From: Piper betle
Lineage: Eukaryota; Streptophyta; Magnoliopsida; Piperales; Piperaceae
DNA: 64,000 nt
Assembly (NCBI GenBank): GCA_033002965.1
Contig: JAURVB010002074.1
Coordinates: forward strand, 30,959 to 94,958
Direction of reading: 5' to 3'
Shown here piece after piece: positions 11,432 through 22,914 of the stretch; the stretch's first letter is position 1; every line of letters begins with the position of its first letter. Below the pieces are notes generated by a model. It was not told the DNA's origin. It worked only from the letters and a program-made list of their open reading frames with translations, and did not search any database. The position numbers and the translations under genes were made by a program.

Positions 11432-14400
11432 ATGGGTTGCACTCTGATAACAAATGCTTTGCTTGTGGTGCTCACAGTTTGTTCAGAATTTTTAGTCTCC
11501 AATTGCTGTGTGGAGTCGGAAAGGAGGGCACTCATCAAGTTCAAAGACGGTCTTAATGACCCAGAGAACCGTCTCTCTTCTTGGTCGGGTAAGAATTGCT
11601 GCTACTGGCGAGGTGTGGCTTGTGATAGCATTTCTGGAAATGTTATCAAGCTTAACCTCCAGAATCCTCACCCTTATTTTCCGCACAAGTCAGTGCCTAA
11701 CAGGTATGGGTTCTGGAACTTGAGCGGACAGATAGATCTTTCTTTGCTTAAACTCAAGTCTTTGAGGTACTTGGACTTGAGTTTGAATACTTTTGGTGGC
11801 GTTGGAATTCCCAAGTTTATTGGGTCCATGAAGGAATTGAGATATCTGAACTTGTCCCAGAGTGAATTTAGTGGCATGATTCCCATGCAACTAGGGAACT
11901 TGTCTAGCTTGCAATTTTTAGATCTGTCTGGTAATTTTATGCTGACTTCTGAAAGCCTAAACTGGGTTTCTGGCCTTGTTTCATTGAGGACACTTGAAAT
12001 GCAAAGTGTGGACCTTTCCACGGTTAATGAGAATTGGGTTCAAGACATCAATCAACTGCCGTTGTTGAGGGAACTTCGCTTATCCAATTGCTTTCTGCCA
12101 GGAATTTATCCTTCCCTGGATGTTGTCAACTTTACCAGTCTCCAATTTTTTGATCTCAGCATGAACAACATGAACGCAAGATTTCCCCAGTGGATTGTTA
12201 ATGCCACTGGTCTTGTATGGGTGGATCTCAGCTCTAATGCCTTCTATGGTTCTATCCCATCTGAGCTTTCAGAACTACCTTACTTGGAACATATTGACAT
12301 TAGTGCCAATGAAAATCTTACAGGTAATTGCTCAGACCTCTTTAGGGGTAGTTGGCCAAGTATTAGAATTATAAAAATGCTTGGCAATAACATGTTTGGT
12401 GCTATTCCTGTGTCAATTGGCAACATGACTTTGCTTGAAGAATTTATGCTACCCAAAAACAATCTTCAAGGGCAGCTTCCTGCTAGCATTAGGAACTCAT
12501 GCAGCTGGAAGCATTCACTAAACTGTCCTGCAGAAAGTCCACTGCCTAATTTCAAGGTTTTCGATGTTAGCTTAAATCAGATCCGTGGAGAAATCCCCGA
12601 ATGGTTAGGACATCTTAAATCCCTCAGAGAAGTGCATCTTGGTTATAACATATTTGAGGGAATGATTCCCAATTCTTTGTGGAAATTAGAACACCTTGAG
12701 GATATTGATCTGGTGGGTAACAGGTTGAATGGTTCAATCTCAGAGATGTTAGGCCAGCTTTCCAATTTACAGCACCTAGATCTCTCGTTTAATGGCTTGA
12801 CAGGTACTCTGACTGAAACCCATTTTGCTAATTTGACAAACCTGAGAATTCTTCAGCTGTCCTCAAATTCGTTCATACTCAATATCTCTTCTTCATGGCT
12901 TCCACCTTTTCAAGTCTCTGGTTTGTATATGGGTTCCAATCACCTTGGTCCAATTTTTCCTCGTTGGATTCAGAACCAAAAGAAGCTTGAATACCTTGAT
13001 CTTTCTAATGCAAGTATTGCTGACACCATACCCGAATGGTTTTGGGATCTCTCTTCCAATCTATCATTGCTAAATCTCTCTCTAACCAGATCCAAGGCCA
13101 ACTTCCAAATCCCTTCAACATCTCTGCAGATGCTGATGTGGATTTTAGATCCAACAAGCTGGAAGGTCCTTTGCCTCTCCCATCTTCACCAGTTTCTATG
13201 CTAGATCTATCCCATAACAATTTCAGTGGTTCTCTTGATCCAGAAATTGGTTTCTCACTTGTAGATGTGCTTATTTTGGCTCTCTCAAATAATAGTTTAA
13301 CTGGTAGGATCCCTCTGTCAGTTGGGAAGTTGTTGAGTGTTCAAGTGTTTGATCTCTCACATAATGGCCTGTTTGGAGAGATTCCACCTGGACTGGGGAA
13401 CTGTTCATATCTAAAAGCTCTAGATTTGTCCTCAAATTATTTATCTGGAAGTATTCCTCAGTCCTTTGCCCTTCTTACCCAATTGAAATCTTTACATGTA
13501 AGCAACAACTCTTTATCCGGAGAGTTTCCCTTGGCTCTGAAGAACTGCACATCTCTGGAAACAATAGATCTCGGTGAGAATGAGTTTTCAGGATCCATTC
13601 CCACTTGGGTGGGAACCAACTTATCATCTCTTGGGATTCTAAGACTACGATGGAATAAATTTCAAGGCATGATTCCTCTTGAACTCTCACATTTGAGCTC
13701 CTTACATGTCTTGGATTTGGCACATAACAATCTTTCTGGCCAAATTCCACCAAGTTTAGGCAATTTATCAGCCATGGCTACGAACCAAAGGATAAACACC
13801 TATCTATTCTATGGATTTGTGAGGGGAGTGTACTATGTGGAGAGTTTATTTGCGGCCATGGGTAGAGGTCAACGAGAGTACAACAAGATACTGTTTCTTC
13901 TTACAAGCATTGATCTCTCTCACAATTCTCTATCTGGAGGCATTCCAGATGCTTTGTCGAAGTTGTCTGGATTGCTTGTTCTAGACTTGTCGAGTAACAA
14001 ATTATCAGGAACAATTTCAGACAAGATTGGAGAACTGAAGCAGCTCCTCTCGTTGGATGTATCTGAAAACAAACTTTCTGGAGAGCTGCCTCAATCCTTT
14101 GTTTCCTTATCTTTCTTGTCATATCTGAACGTTTCATACAATAACCTTTCTGGAAGAATACCCTCTGGTGGTCAGTTGCAGAGATTTGAAGCTTCCAACT
14201 ATGCTGGGAACACTCAACTCTGTGGTTATCCACTTCCAAATGACTGTGATGACGACAATGCTGAAAATATTCCTGGTCTGAGAAGACTGATGATGAAGAT
14301 GAAGGTGAAGGAATTATCAATGCTCCATGGACATATTTGAGTGTTGGACTGGGATTTGGAGTTGGGTTTATAGGATTATACGCAGTTTTGCTGATCAGCA

Positions 14401-14531
14401 AGTCATGTAGTGATGCTTACATCGCAATTATTGACACCATTGATCTTAAACTCTCTCTGTTATCGGCATCTCTCTTTGGCAATTTTCGTCCTCGAAACCC
14501 AGAACAAAGACGCAGAATTCGGCGTTCTTAG
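11432..14531 (+). pseudogene. LRR receptor-like protein (Cf/EIX class), two one-base frameshifts
   Basis: This is a single-exon gene of the receptor-like-protein class: extracellular LRRs and a membrane anchor but no kinase, usually involved in immunity or development at the plasma membrane. I chose the ATG at 11432 (MGCTLITNALLVVL) because it begins the signal peptide. Next come the LRR cap (ESERRALIKFKDGLNDPENR, C-C-Y-W-RG), about 25-30 LRRs with LxxLxLSxNxxSGxIP, and an acidic juxtamembrane stretch. The membrane helix is GLGFGVGFIGLYAVLL with its GxxxG spacing, and a short basic tail follows. The frame breaks near 13084 in a CT run (reading passes from frame 11345-13204 to 13036-14340) and near 14277 (passing to the frame ending at 14531). 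Restoring one base at each point would give about 1033 residues, a normal length. It is therefore either a recently broken gene or a good gene with two assembly errors. Confidence 0.85.
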
Positions 14532-15504
14532 CCACTTTTGATGAACAGATTTAACTCAAGAATTTAAGATCAGAGCTGCAACCAACTATAAACTCTACGT
14601 AGCAGATTTCAAACAAAGATAGCAGGTTGCAATGTTACATGTTTACACTGCTCTTTTTACAAGTTTATTTTGGTCTTACATTATGTAAGTATTGTAGCTA
14701 ATCTTTGAACAATTGTGTTACGGTGCTAATGTTCATCAGTATTTGTGAGCATTGAGTATTATTATGTAGGTATGCAAAAGAAATAAAGAATATTTGCAGA
14801 ATATTATGCCTTGTGATTTTGTATTTATTTTTTAAGTCAATAATTTTTAGTTTATTACAAATTTCACAATCTTAATTGCAAACATTTTTCTTTTTCAAAT
14901 ATGTAATCTTAAGCATTAAAAAGTGTATTGTCCCAAAATCAAGGTCAAGAATTCACAAAAATTGTTAACTACTTAATAAGGCGATTACCAAAATAATAGC
15001 AGGCAAAATATTATATAGATCATATACATAAACCAAAATAAAAAATATTAAAAAAAAACTCAAATGTTTAAAATGCATAAATTATTAAAGCTAATATCAT
15101 AATAATGTCTTTGCTAGTCTATTGCATAATATAAGCTATCAACAAGCATTAAAATTATTTAATGATAATTTTGAAAATTCCGATAATATCCTACATATAT
15201 ATTAAGCCAATCTTATAATAAATAAAGGCTACAAAACGTTACTACTTACTATTTTTCATATAACAATTACCAATTTTAATATTGATACTTGCAATCAGAT
15301 TAAATATATTTAATAAATATAAAATAACCTAGTATTTTAGAAATAACACTCTTTACGGGTTACATTTAAATAGCTATAACCCATCCTTTAAATAAGTACA
15401 ATCTTATCCATTAATAGTTGGATAAAAAGGTATATCTCTGGTTGTGTCATTCTGAAATCAGTTATTGTGAAGCATATACATTTTATTAAAGAATATGTAG
15501 TTCG

Positions 15505-15506
<2 letters not shown>
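14532..15506. other. very AT-rich intergenic sequence
   Basis: 3' flank of the receptor-like protein followed by roughly 900 bases of AT-rich sequence with no credible reading frame or clear repeat structure. Confidence 0.4.

Positions 15507-15559
<53 letters not shown>
15507..15559. repeat. (AT)n microsatellite, about 53 bp
   Basis: An uninterrupted AT dinucleotide run. It is followed directly by (AC)n-like sequence and a GC-rich block (about 15590-15790). This matches the arrangement at two other TA runs in the window that border GC-rich elements. Confidence 0.95.
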
Positions 15560-15569
<10 letters not shown>

Positions 15570-16489
15570 TACATAATAATGTTGTCCCTTGTGACGACCA
15601 CGACCGCCCTGAGCCGCAGCCCCCTCGCCCACCCCAAGCCACCCGCCCCTTCGTCGTGGCCCAAGGTGGTAGTTATGGTCGTCGCAGGGGCGGCAGGCAA
15701 GGGGGCCGTGGCAAAGGGGCGGGTAGGGGGGCTACAACCAGGGGGTCATGGTTGCCTCAGGGGGCAGCGATCGAGGGGGGTGGGGCAGAGCTTTTATTAA
15801 TATTGACTCTAGTCAGTTTTTATTATAAAATTATTTAATAAAAATATATATATAATAATTTCATAATAAAAAACTTGATTAACTTTTGACTCGAGTTAAT
15901 ATTACAAAATAAATTTTAAAAATATATAAAATAATTTCCTACTAAAAACTTTACTCACTCCCGACTCAAGTCAATATTACAAAATAAATATATATTTTTA
16001 AATTTAGAGAATTAGTTTATTTTTTAATATATAATGGATCGCATAATTAATTTTAGGTCGTTTAGCGCGTTAAGATGTGTTATTTATTAGTTTGGGTGGG
16101 TCATTAGGTTTAGAGCATATTATTCGAGTTATAAATCGATTATTTTATTTTATGAAATTTTAGAGTATTTTCTTTATATTTTTCGGGATGAATTTCGTAA
16201 TATTGATTCGAGTATGGAACGAGTATTTTTATTATGAAATTACCCCCGATCTTCTCCCTTGTTTCTTCCCCTACCAACCCATCGCCCCCCTCTGTTTTGC
16301 CGCGCCACCCCACCATCGATGACCACTCCCCTAGCTGCCAACCATCGATGCTGCCAGCTAATTCTATCACTGCCTCCCTTCCTCCACTGTTGGCATCGCC
16401 TCGATTGGTGCCACCGACGCCGGCTAAATCTTCTGAAGCTAGAGCTTTTTCAATGCTGTCGACCACAAAGCTTCCTCTATTTCTCGATC
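15560..16489. repeat. repeat mosaic: GC-rich block plus AT-rich border repeats
   Basis: 15590-15790 is GC-rich and low in complexity. 15800-16000 holds about three diverged tandem copies of an AT-rich unit carrying GACTC(T/G)AGT words. 16030-16480 resembles 63100-63640 in the same orientation: an AT-rich stretch ending in 'tacccc' and then a C-rich interior. These are pieces of a dispersed repeat family, probably transposon ends. Reading frames here are composition artefacts. Confidence 0.6.
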
Positions 16490-17090
16490 AACGCGGCCAC
16501 ATAGCTTCCTTGTGAACCATCCGCCCAAGAGCTTCTTTCTGATGTAGGAAGAGCTCGGAGGTGATGACATCTTTGGGTGGCTCGACAGCGTCCAAGTTTT
16601 TGCCTTTCCTATCCGGGCCAATCCCCACCGTGCCAAAGATATCGTCAATTGTGCAATCAGACTTGCTCGGATTGGCCTCCCGAACGACACTTGCCTCAAA
16701 GAGGGCAAACCCGTGATCAGAGGAGGAGTACAGCTGAAGGGCCGCCATTGACAACGGCTTTGCAAACATGGTCGATGTAGTCGAAGAAGGAAAAGATGTG
16801 AACTTGGCAGGGCAAGCGGTAGGTAGAGCAGTTGGGCGAGGGCTTGGGGACAATACCCTCAACGACGATGAAGGGCATCGAGGACCAAGGTGAGGACAGC
16901 GGCAATGTCGTGCTTGATGTGGCCGACCTGCTCTAACTTGGTATTCAAGACCTTCATGGCATTGGGGTCGTGAAGGTTGAGGGGCTCGCGAACAAGGGCC
17001 ACCACCTCCTGGCCGTTGACGGTGCTGGAGTAGTACCGGATGCCGATAACATTGGCGATGACGAATCTGATGAAGAAGGTCTCTGAGGAT
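16490..17090 (-). pseudogene. HIRAN-domain fragment of a SMARCA3/HLTF/RAD5-like helicase
   Basis: On the minus strand three frames together give a recognisable N-terminal piece. It reads FVIANVIGIRYYSSTVNGQE, VALVREPLNLHDPNAMKVLN and QVGHIKHDIAAVL, then VEGIVPK and YRLPCQVHIF in a second frame, and finally DAVEPPKDVITSELFLHQKE. The order and wording match plant SMARCA3-like (SNF2/RING) repair helicases. There the HIRAN domain binds DNA 3' ends and the EPPK...HQKEGL segment opens the helicase core. The copy stops just after HQKEAL, before any ATPase motif, and has at least two frame changes and a stop (after ALHRR). No intron is evident. Its upstream edge lies about 70 bases from a TIR-like end (17166-17232), so capture by a transposon is likely but not proven. 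Confidence 0.75.
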
Positions 17091-17165
17091 AGTCCGGCGA
17101 GGAAGACTTGGGTGATGAAGAAGAAGAGATCGGGGTGCGCTAGGGGGGTTTAATTTAATTCCAGG

Positions 17166-17232
17166 CATTGGATTAAATCTAACAGCCGAAAACAATACAG
17201 CACAACCAAGATGGTTGTGGTACATTACAACC
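17166..17232. repeat. TIR-like end shared with the element at 60.5-61.2 kb
   Basis: The stretch 'ggattaaatc(t/c)aacagc' followed by 'cagcacaaccaagatgg' matches 61092-61137, where the same words lie at one end of a GC-rich inverted-repeat element. Here it is followed within about 30 bases by a TA run (17261-17276). The matching opposite end was not found. Confidence 0.55.
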
Positions 17233-17260
17233 AACTCGTTCTCGTGTGTATGTGTGTGTT

Positions 17261-17276
17261 TATATATATATATATA
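17261..17276. repeat. short (TA)n run bordering a GC-rich element
   Basis: Eight TA units directly abutting the left end of the GC-rich TIR element. A matching TA run (17946-17965) abuts its right end. Confidence 0.85.
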
Positions 17277-17945
17277 GGGCATGCGTTACAGTGCGCTGCC
17301 CTATTTTGGCAGCGCCAATGCGCTGCCTCGTGTGGGCCGTCGGATCTAGATCCGACGGCCCACAATCAAACCACCCACCCACCCCCCCACCCACTGTTGG
17401 ACCGGCCCGCCAGACCCGTCCGACCTGCCCGACCCGCCGGACCCGCCCTCCCGCCCGCGACCGCCCCGCCCTGCCTGCCCGCGACGCGGCCCTGGGCGGT
17501 GGCAGAGGGGGTGGCGGGCACCAGCCGGGGGTGGCGGGGGGCGCTAGCCAGGGGCGGGCGGGGCGCTAGCCAGGGGTGGGCGGGGTGCAGGGCGCAGATC
17601 TGGCGGCGGCGGTGGCGGAGAAGGGGGGGTTGGCGGCAGCTCCAAGGTGCCGGCGAGGGCGGGGATTGCGGTGGCGGGCTGTGGCCGGGTGGGGGAGGGG
17701 GGTGGAGGGCGAGGGCCGTCGGCAGGGGCGAGGCCGCGGTGGGTCGATCGCGGGCGGGAGGGGCGGGGCGGTCGCGGGCGGGAGGGGCGGGTCCGAGCGG
17801 GTCGGACGGGTCTGGCGGGTCGGTCCAACCAGTGGGTAGGGGTGGGTGGGTGGTTTGATTGTGGGCCGTCGGATCAAGATCCGACGGCCCACACGAATAA
17901 GCTGCCAATGGGCTGCATTTTATGCAACCCATGGTAGTGTTTTCC
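17277..17945. mobile_element. GC-rich TIR element inserted in a TA microsatellite (Micron-like?)
   Basis: About 670 bases flanked on both sides by TA runs. The ends are inverted repeats of about 100 bases. The inner 50 are almost perfect and contain their own palindrome, GTGGGCCGTCGGATC-N2-GATCCGACGGCCCAC (17331-17364 and 17860-17893), followed by 'caatcaaaccacccac'. The interior is extremely GC-rich and low in complexity, with no credible protein; the long overlapping frames on both strands are composition artefacts. Rice Micron elements are known to sit inside TA microsatellites, so this is a plausible non-autonomous relative, though I cannot show sequence identity to Micron. Confidence 0.75.
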
Positions 17946-18355
17946 TATATATATATATATATATACAATCCTATAAAAAAGGATAAGAATTGGGTTAGGG
18001 TTAAGTTAATAATGAATTAGCTAATTGTTAAACAAAGAGTGCTCTAATGTCTTATAATTTAAACATGGTAACGATGTTTTTTAGAAAAGTTATTGATAAT
18101 TTTAATAATTTAATTTACTTGTAGGCATAGGTTTAATTATAATTTTCTATATTTTCCATCAAATCACTCGGTGATTTATCAATTCGGACATTAGGGAATA
18201 AGATGACCCTTTCAGACAGTGTATGATTTGCACAGAACCCTAACCATCTCCTTCCCCACTCCGTCCCCCACCTCTCTGGAGAAGACAACGATTCCAATCA
18301 AATTTCGCCGGCGTTCCGACTCCGACCTCCCATCCCCCTTCGAACCCCCAAAAAA
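17946..18355. other. TA run and upstream region of first PWWP gene
   Basis: A TA run (17946-17965) closes the GC-rich element. The remainder is AT-rich and then becomes pyrimidine-rich from about 18190. It probably holds the promoter and first non-coding exon of the PWWP gene, whose leader intron donor is at 18357. Confidence 0.5.
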
Positions 18356-18493
18356 GGTACCGTCTTGATGGCCATCTCTACTTGCTCTGCCACGGGGCCT
18401 TTCTTCCATTTCTTGGTGTCAATTTTTTTGTTTTTGGAACATATCTTCATCACTATCGCTGCTGTGAATGTTGTAGTGTTCGCTTCTGTATCC

Positions 18494-20762
18494 ATGTCGC
18501 CGGAGCCCTCTGATGTTGAGGCCGATTTTGAAACCCTAGCCATGGAGGGTGGTGAGGGATCCATTTCCATGGTAGATGTGAAAGTGGTTAATGTAACAAG
18601 GTACCTCTTGCCTCCCGAGGATTGCAAATTCGATGTGTCGGATATGGTGTGGGGGAAGATTCGGAGCCACCCGTGGTGGCCTGCTCAGATATTCGATCCT
18701 GCTGATGCCTCGGACGAGGCATTGAAGCATAAGAAGAAGGGTGGTGTGCTGGTTGCGTATTTCGGGGATCATACGTATGCTTGGAACGATAAATCCTCGC
18801 TGCGGCCCTTTCGGAGCCATTTCTCGCAAATGTTGAAGCAAAGCAGCATGGCGAGTTTTGTGAATGCTGTGAATTGCTCTGTGGATGAGGTTTCCAGGAG
18901 GGTGGAGTTTGGGTTGGCTTGCTTTTGCATTCCTGGTGAGGTTTATGGGAGGATCAAGAGTCAGCGGATTGATAATGCTGGGATTAGGGAAGGTGCAAGT
19001 GTTGCGGATGGTGCATATGGGTCTTATAACATGACTTCTTTTGAGCCTAGCAAGCTTGTTCTGTACCTTGAAGAATTGGCACGGTCTCCATTAGGTGGAT
19101 ATGATAAACTTGATTTGACCATAGCAAAGGCTCAGTTGCTTTCCTTCTATCGAACAAAGGGATATTTGCAGCTTCCCGACTTCTCCATACGCCTTGCATG
19201 GCCTGATTTTGAGACTGATCTTGCTCGTATTGAAGCTGCAGTGGTTGATGTCAATGTTAAAACCCCAGAAGTCAAGAAGCTGAAAAATAAAAGTACATCT
19301 TCTGGAAAGAGAATTTTTCTGAGGATGGATTTGGGAAAAGCAAAAAGCAGAGAAGTTTGGTGGATCTGATGGAGTATAAAAACTCTGATTTTACCAATGG
19401 CAAAGATCTGTACAAAGTAGATTCTCTCTCCAGAGACTCAGGTCAATCAAAGAAGAGGAAGATGTCGTCGAAATATGTTGACAACGTGGATTCTCTAGCA
19501 AATAATAAATCATTTAAGGTTGGTGAGTGCATTAGCAAAGTTGCTAGTAAACTTACTCGATCATTAATGACTTGTAAAAACAGTGATCGGACGGTTAAGA
19601 AGAGTTCTGAGGTAGAAGAGAACGAAGAAGATGATGTAGCATCTGACATTTCTCCTACAACTCATGGGAAGCATATGAGAAAAGCTGGATCTTTAGTAGA
19701 GTACGCATCAACTGATGAGATGCTATCACAACTCTGTCTTGCAGCTCGAAACCCATTGACACTCTTCAGTTTTGTGCCCGTGGTAACTGGTTTCTTTTCT
19801 GATTACAGGAACAACAGCCTTTCAACGGAAGGAAATATGAAAATTAATGCTTGTGAAAGTAGTGTAAAATCTACCCAATTTGAGTCAGATTTAGATGATT
19901 CTGTTAAGTGTGAAGATGTTGGGGATTTGGGTTTAGGGAAAAACTCTGATCATGTAGCAGACGAAGCAGAAAAGATTTTGGAATCAGACGCCCTCTCAGT
20001 TATGAAAGATGATGACCAATTAAACAATGCTAATGTTGCAGAAGTGTCTGAAAATGAAGGAGCTGATCAAGAGTCTTCCCCAACTGCTTTGATCTTAAAC
20101 TTCTCTGAAGTGGACTCTCTGCCTTCGCAGTCTGATCTTGTGAAAATATTTGGCCAATATGGTCCTTTGGTGGAGCCTGAAACTGTAATAATGAGGAAAA
20201 CAAAGCGCGCCAAAGTAGTTTTCAAGAAAAAGCTCATGCAGAGGTTGCTTTCAGTAGCGCCGGGAAATTCCACATATTTGGTCCAGCACTCGTGAGTTAC
20301 CGCTTAAGATACTTGCCTTCACCCTCAAAGGCTGCTGTTAGCTGCACAGAAAGGGATAAAAGAAGGGAAAGGAATGAAGGGGGTGGGAGCCCCGTAGCAG
20401 TGTTGACTGATGATCTTAATATCCAAATGGATGGTGTTGAACATGACACCGAGATATCATCTCCATTAACCGAAAATGGCGTAGAACAGAGAGATTGTCG
20501 TACTGAGCTTTCAAGCAAAGACACCGGTCTAATATTTCAACCCGCGGGAAGCAAGATGCACGTGGATTCTGGAGCTGAGCGTCCATCAGCCCTTCCTGAC
20601 ACAGGTGATGGGCACTTGGAATGCACTGGAGGAAACCTGCCTGCAGATACTGGTGATGCAAATAACCACCCGCCTCCTGAAATACCTGGGCCAGTTACCG
20701 AGATTGCTGTGCAGGACAATGGCAAAACCCACTTTGCTCTAGGAGATTTAAGCTCGGACTGA
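18494..20762 (+). pseudogene. PWWP-domain protein, PDP type, copy 1 (two frameshifts)
   Basis: PDP-type PWWP proteins work in the nucleus with Polycomb group/MSI proteins in H3K27 methylation control (family knowledge). The ATG at 18494 follows a leader intron (18357-18476). The PWWP module is clear: DVSDMVWGKIRSHPWWPAQI, then VAYFGDHTYAWND. Basic linker motifs (KKRK) follow, and near the C-terminus an RRM-like fold (ALILNFSEV, IFGQYGPLVEPE). Compared with the tandem copy at 22.9 kb, this one slips frame twice by one lost base. One slip is in a T run near 19316 (GKRIF, then SEDG in the next frame) and the other in an A run near 20230 (VVFKKK, then AHAEVAF in the next frame). With both corrected it would run to the TGA at 20762, about 755 residues. 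It has one copy of the acidic repeat that is expanded in copy 2. It may be a functional gene with assembly errors. Confidence 0.82.
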
Positions 20763-22780
20763 TAAAAGCAGAGACTTAGAGAATGGTGGGGATCCATTAC
20801 CTTCCTTGTATCAAGTTTTAGGTATCTACAACTTATTACTTTGTTTTTTATGTAAGTTTATAAATATTAAACCATAACTGCATCCTTGCTTTAAAGATGT
20901 TGTGTGTGATTTTTCAGTTCAGAAAGGAACGTGAGGCCTTGGTTCATGTTAAGAGCTGAATCTGGCTGGTAGGTGACTAGAGCATACATACTCCTGAAAA
21001 TGGTTGGTCGTTATTGATTTTGTTCTGATGGTTGGCTTGATTCTCCATCTTAGTGATTTTGGAGTTTTGGACCAACATGTCTCATCCCACTGGCGATCTA
21101 ACGTTCACAGGCAATGTACAGAAGCAGCTCTTTTTCTGTAGTTGAATATTAGGTGTTCAGTAGGTATATTTTTTCTAGTGAATTTCTTTGTGGTATTACT
21201 TGGCGAAGTACTTCCCACATATATTGTACCACTTGTGACTATCGCTGCTAACCTTGTTATCATCCAATCGACGCCGGTTATATTTTGTCATTAACTTTTT
21301 TGTTTGATCTTAATTTCTACTTTTTCCCTACTACCTTATAATTAGTCTCAAAACTATTTAGTTGGCAAAATTGTTTCTCTATGTTATTCTTATGGGCGTT
21401 TATATAATTGAGGCTTATGCTAAAAATCTCTCTCCGATGGCTAAGTACAACAAGGTAAGCTGTAAACAATGAGAGAGATCAAAGAAGACTTTGTTTGGTG
21501 TTATCTTAAACAACACACTTAACTAGTGTTCTTTGGATCATCCATGTATATTATAATATCTTCAATGCAAATGGAATTTTCTTTTTCTTTCTTGCCGTGC
21601 AAAAATGGAATTTTCTTAACGCCAAATGGGTAAATACGATTCTCTGATACACCGTTTCCCTTCTCCAAAAAAACTCCCATTTTTTTCTCTTGAAGACGGA
21701 TTTCCGAGAGGGAGCGTCTCTACTCTCCTTTAATTACCCCCGTTTATTCTCAATACACATTTTTTACCTGTTTTATCCATCACACGTTAAAACTTACATG
21801 TATGTGTCCTTTTTCTACTAACTTATTTTTAGTATATATATAGTAATTAAACTACTATAATGGTTTGAATCCGATCGAAGGTATATGCTTTGAGGAATGG
21901 GAATTGGGCTTATTTTATACCCAAATGAGAAATTTGACCCATATTTTTTCCATTAAAAACCGCAAACCTTTATTTGCACGTGAGAGAGTCTTAAAACCAT
22001 ACGGAAAATTACAAGGTTCGGAGAAGTAAGGAATCCACGACAAAATATTTCATTACCGCAGAGCATTGAGGGATATTAAGTTAAATTTTGGGGTGTAGTA
22101 CAATGGTTCTATGATTTATGGATTGTGCAAAAAATGGTCTTTAAATTTGTATTGTTTGTGCGTTATATTAAAAATTATCTTGCCAACTTTCAAATAAACA
22201 ATAAATCTGTAATTTAACCAACACAGTAAAGAAATTAGAACATTCATAGAGATCAAAGATATAAGGGATAGGAGAGGCGGGGAACAGGAAGAAGACACGG
22301 AAACTCTACCTCACGATGATTAGGCAGTTAACTTAATTTAAGTAATAGGTTTTAAATGTGATTAATTTTTAAACATCGTAGTCCCCCAATCATAAACAAC
22401 AGGCACTGCTCTCGAAGATTTCTTTCGTGTAATTGACAATCATTTTAGTAAAAAAAAAGATTGTTAAACATAATTATGTAATTTTTTTCCTTAACATCAT
22501 ATTAATTTCTTAATAAGCAATAAAATTTTAATAATGATAAAACGAAATAAAGAAATACAAACACAACACAGGCGTTTGGAGGTAGCCACGAGCTCAAAGA
22601 CAGGAAGTACGCAGAGTGTCTGAAAATGTGTCAGTGGCCAACTCCACTCCACCTCCCGAAGCCCTAACCGGACCTACCCTCCCCCAGCTCCCCCGTCGCC
22701 GGAGAAGACGACCACACCCGGCCGCCTCTCGCCGCCGCCCCGGGTCCGGCCTCACCTCCCCTGCAAAACCCCCTAAAAAG
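20763..22780. other. 3' UTR of PWWP copy 1 and spacer to copy 2
   Basis: The first 350 bases match the 3' flank of copy 2 (shared 'gatggtgggga(t)', 'ttggtcgttattg', 'atgtctcatcccact'), so the duplication included the 3' UTR. A 3' UTR intron is likely (about 20821-20918, ending ttttcag). 21.3-22.5 kb is AT-rich with no gene seen. 22620-22780 is a GC-rich leader of copy 2 ending at a donor (AAAAAG|GTACC) that is also present in copy 1. Confidence 0.6.
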
Positions 22781-22914
22781 GTACCTCCTTTCCTCACCCC
22801 CATCGCCTCTTGATCGCGCTTTTTTACTCTTCTTCTTCTTCTTCTTATAGCAGCAATCTTCAGCTTTTTTTGCGGTCGAAATTGTTCTTAGGTTGTATTA
22901 GCTTTCGTATATCT

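Noticed and set aside
15388..15838. Overlapping frames on both strands rich in Ile-Tyr repeats and Arg/Gly
   Set aside because: They are translations of the AT microsatellite and the GC-rich block beside it; no codon bias or domain.
17211..17937. Long open frames on both strands (up to 215 residues)
   Set aside because: Caused by near-pure G/C composition inside the TIR element; they overlap on opposite strands and are Pro/Arg/Gly-rich with no motif.
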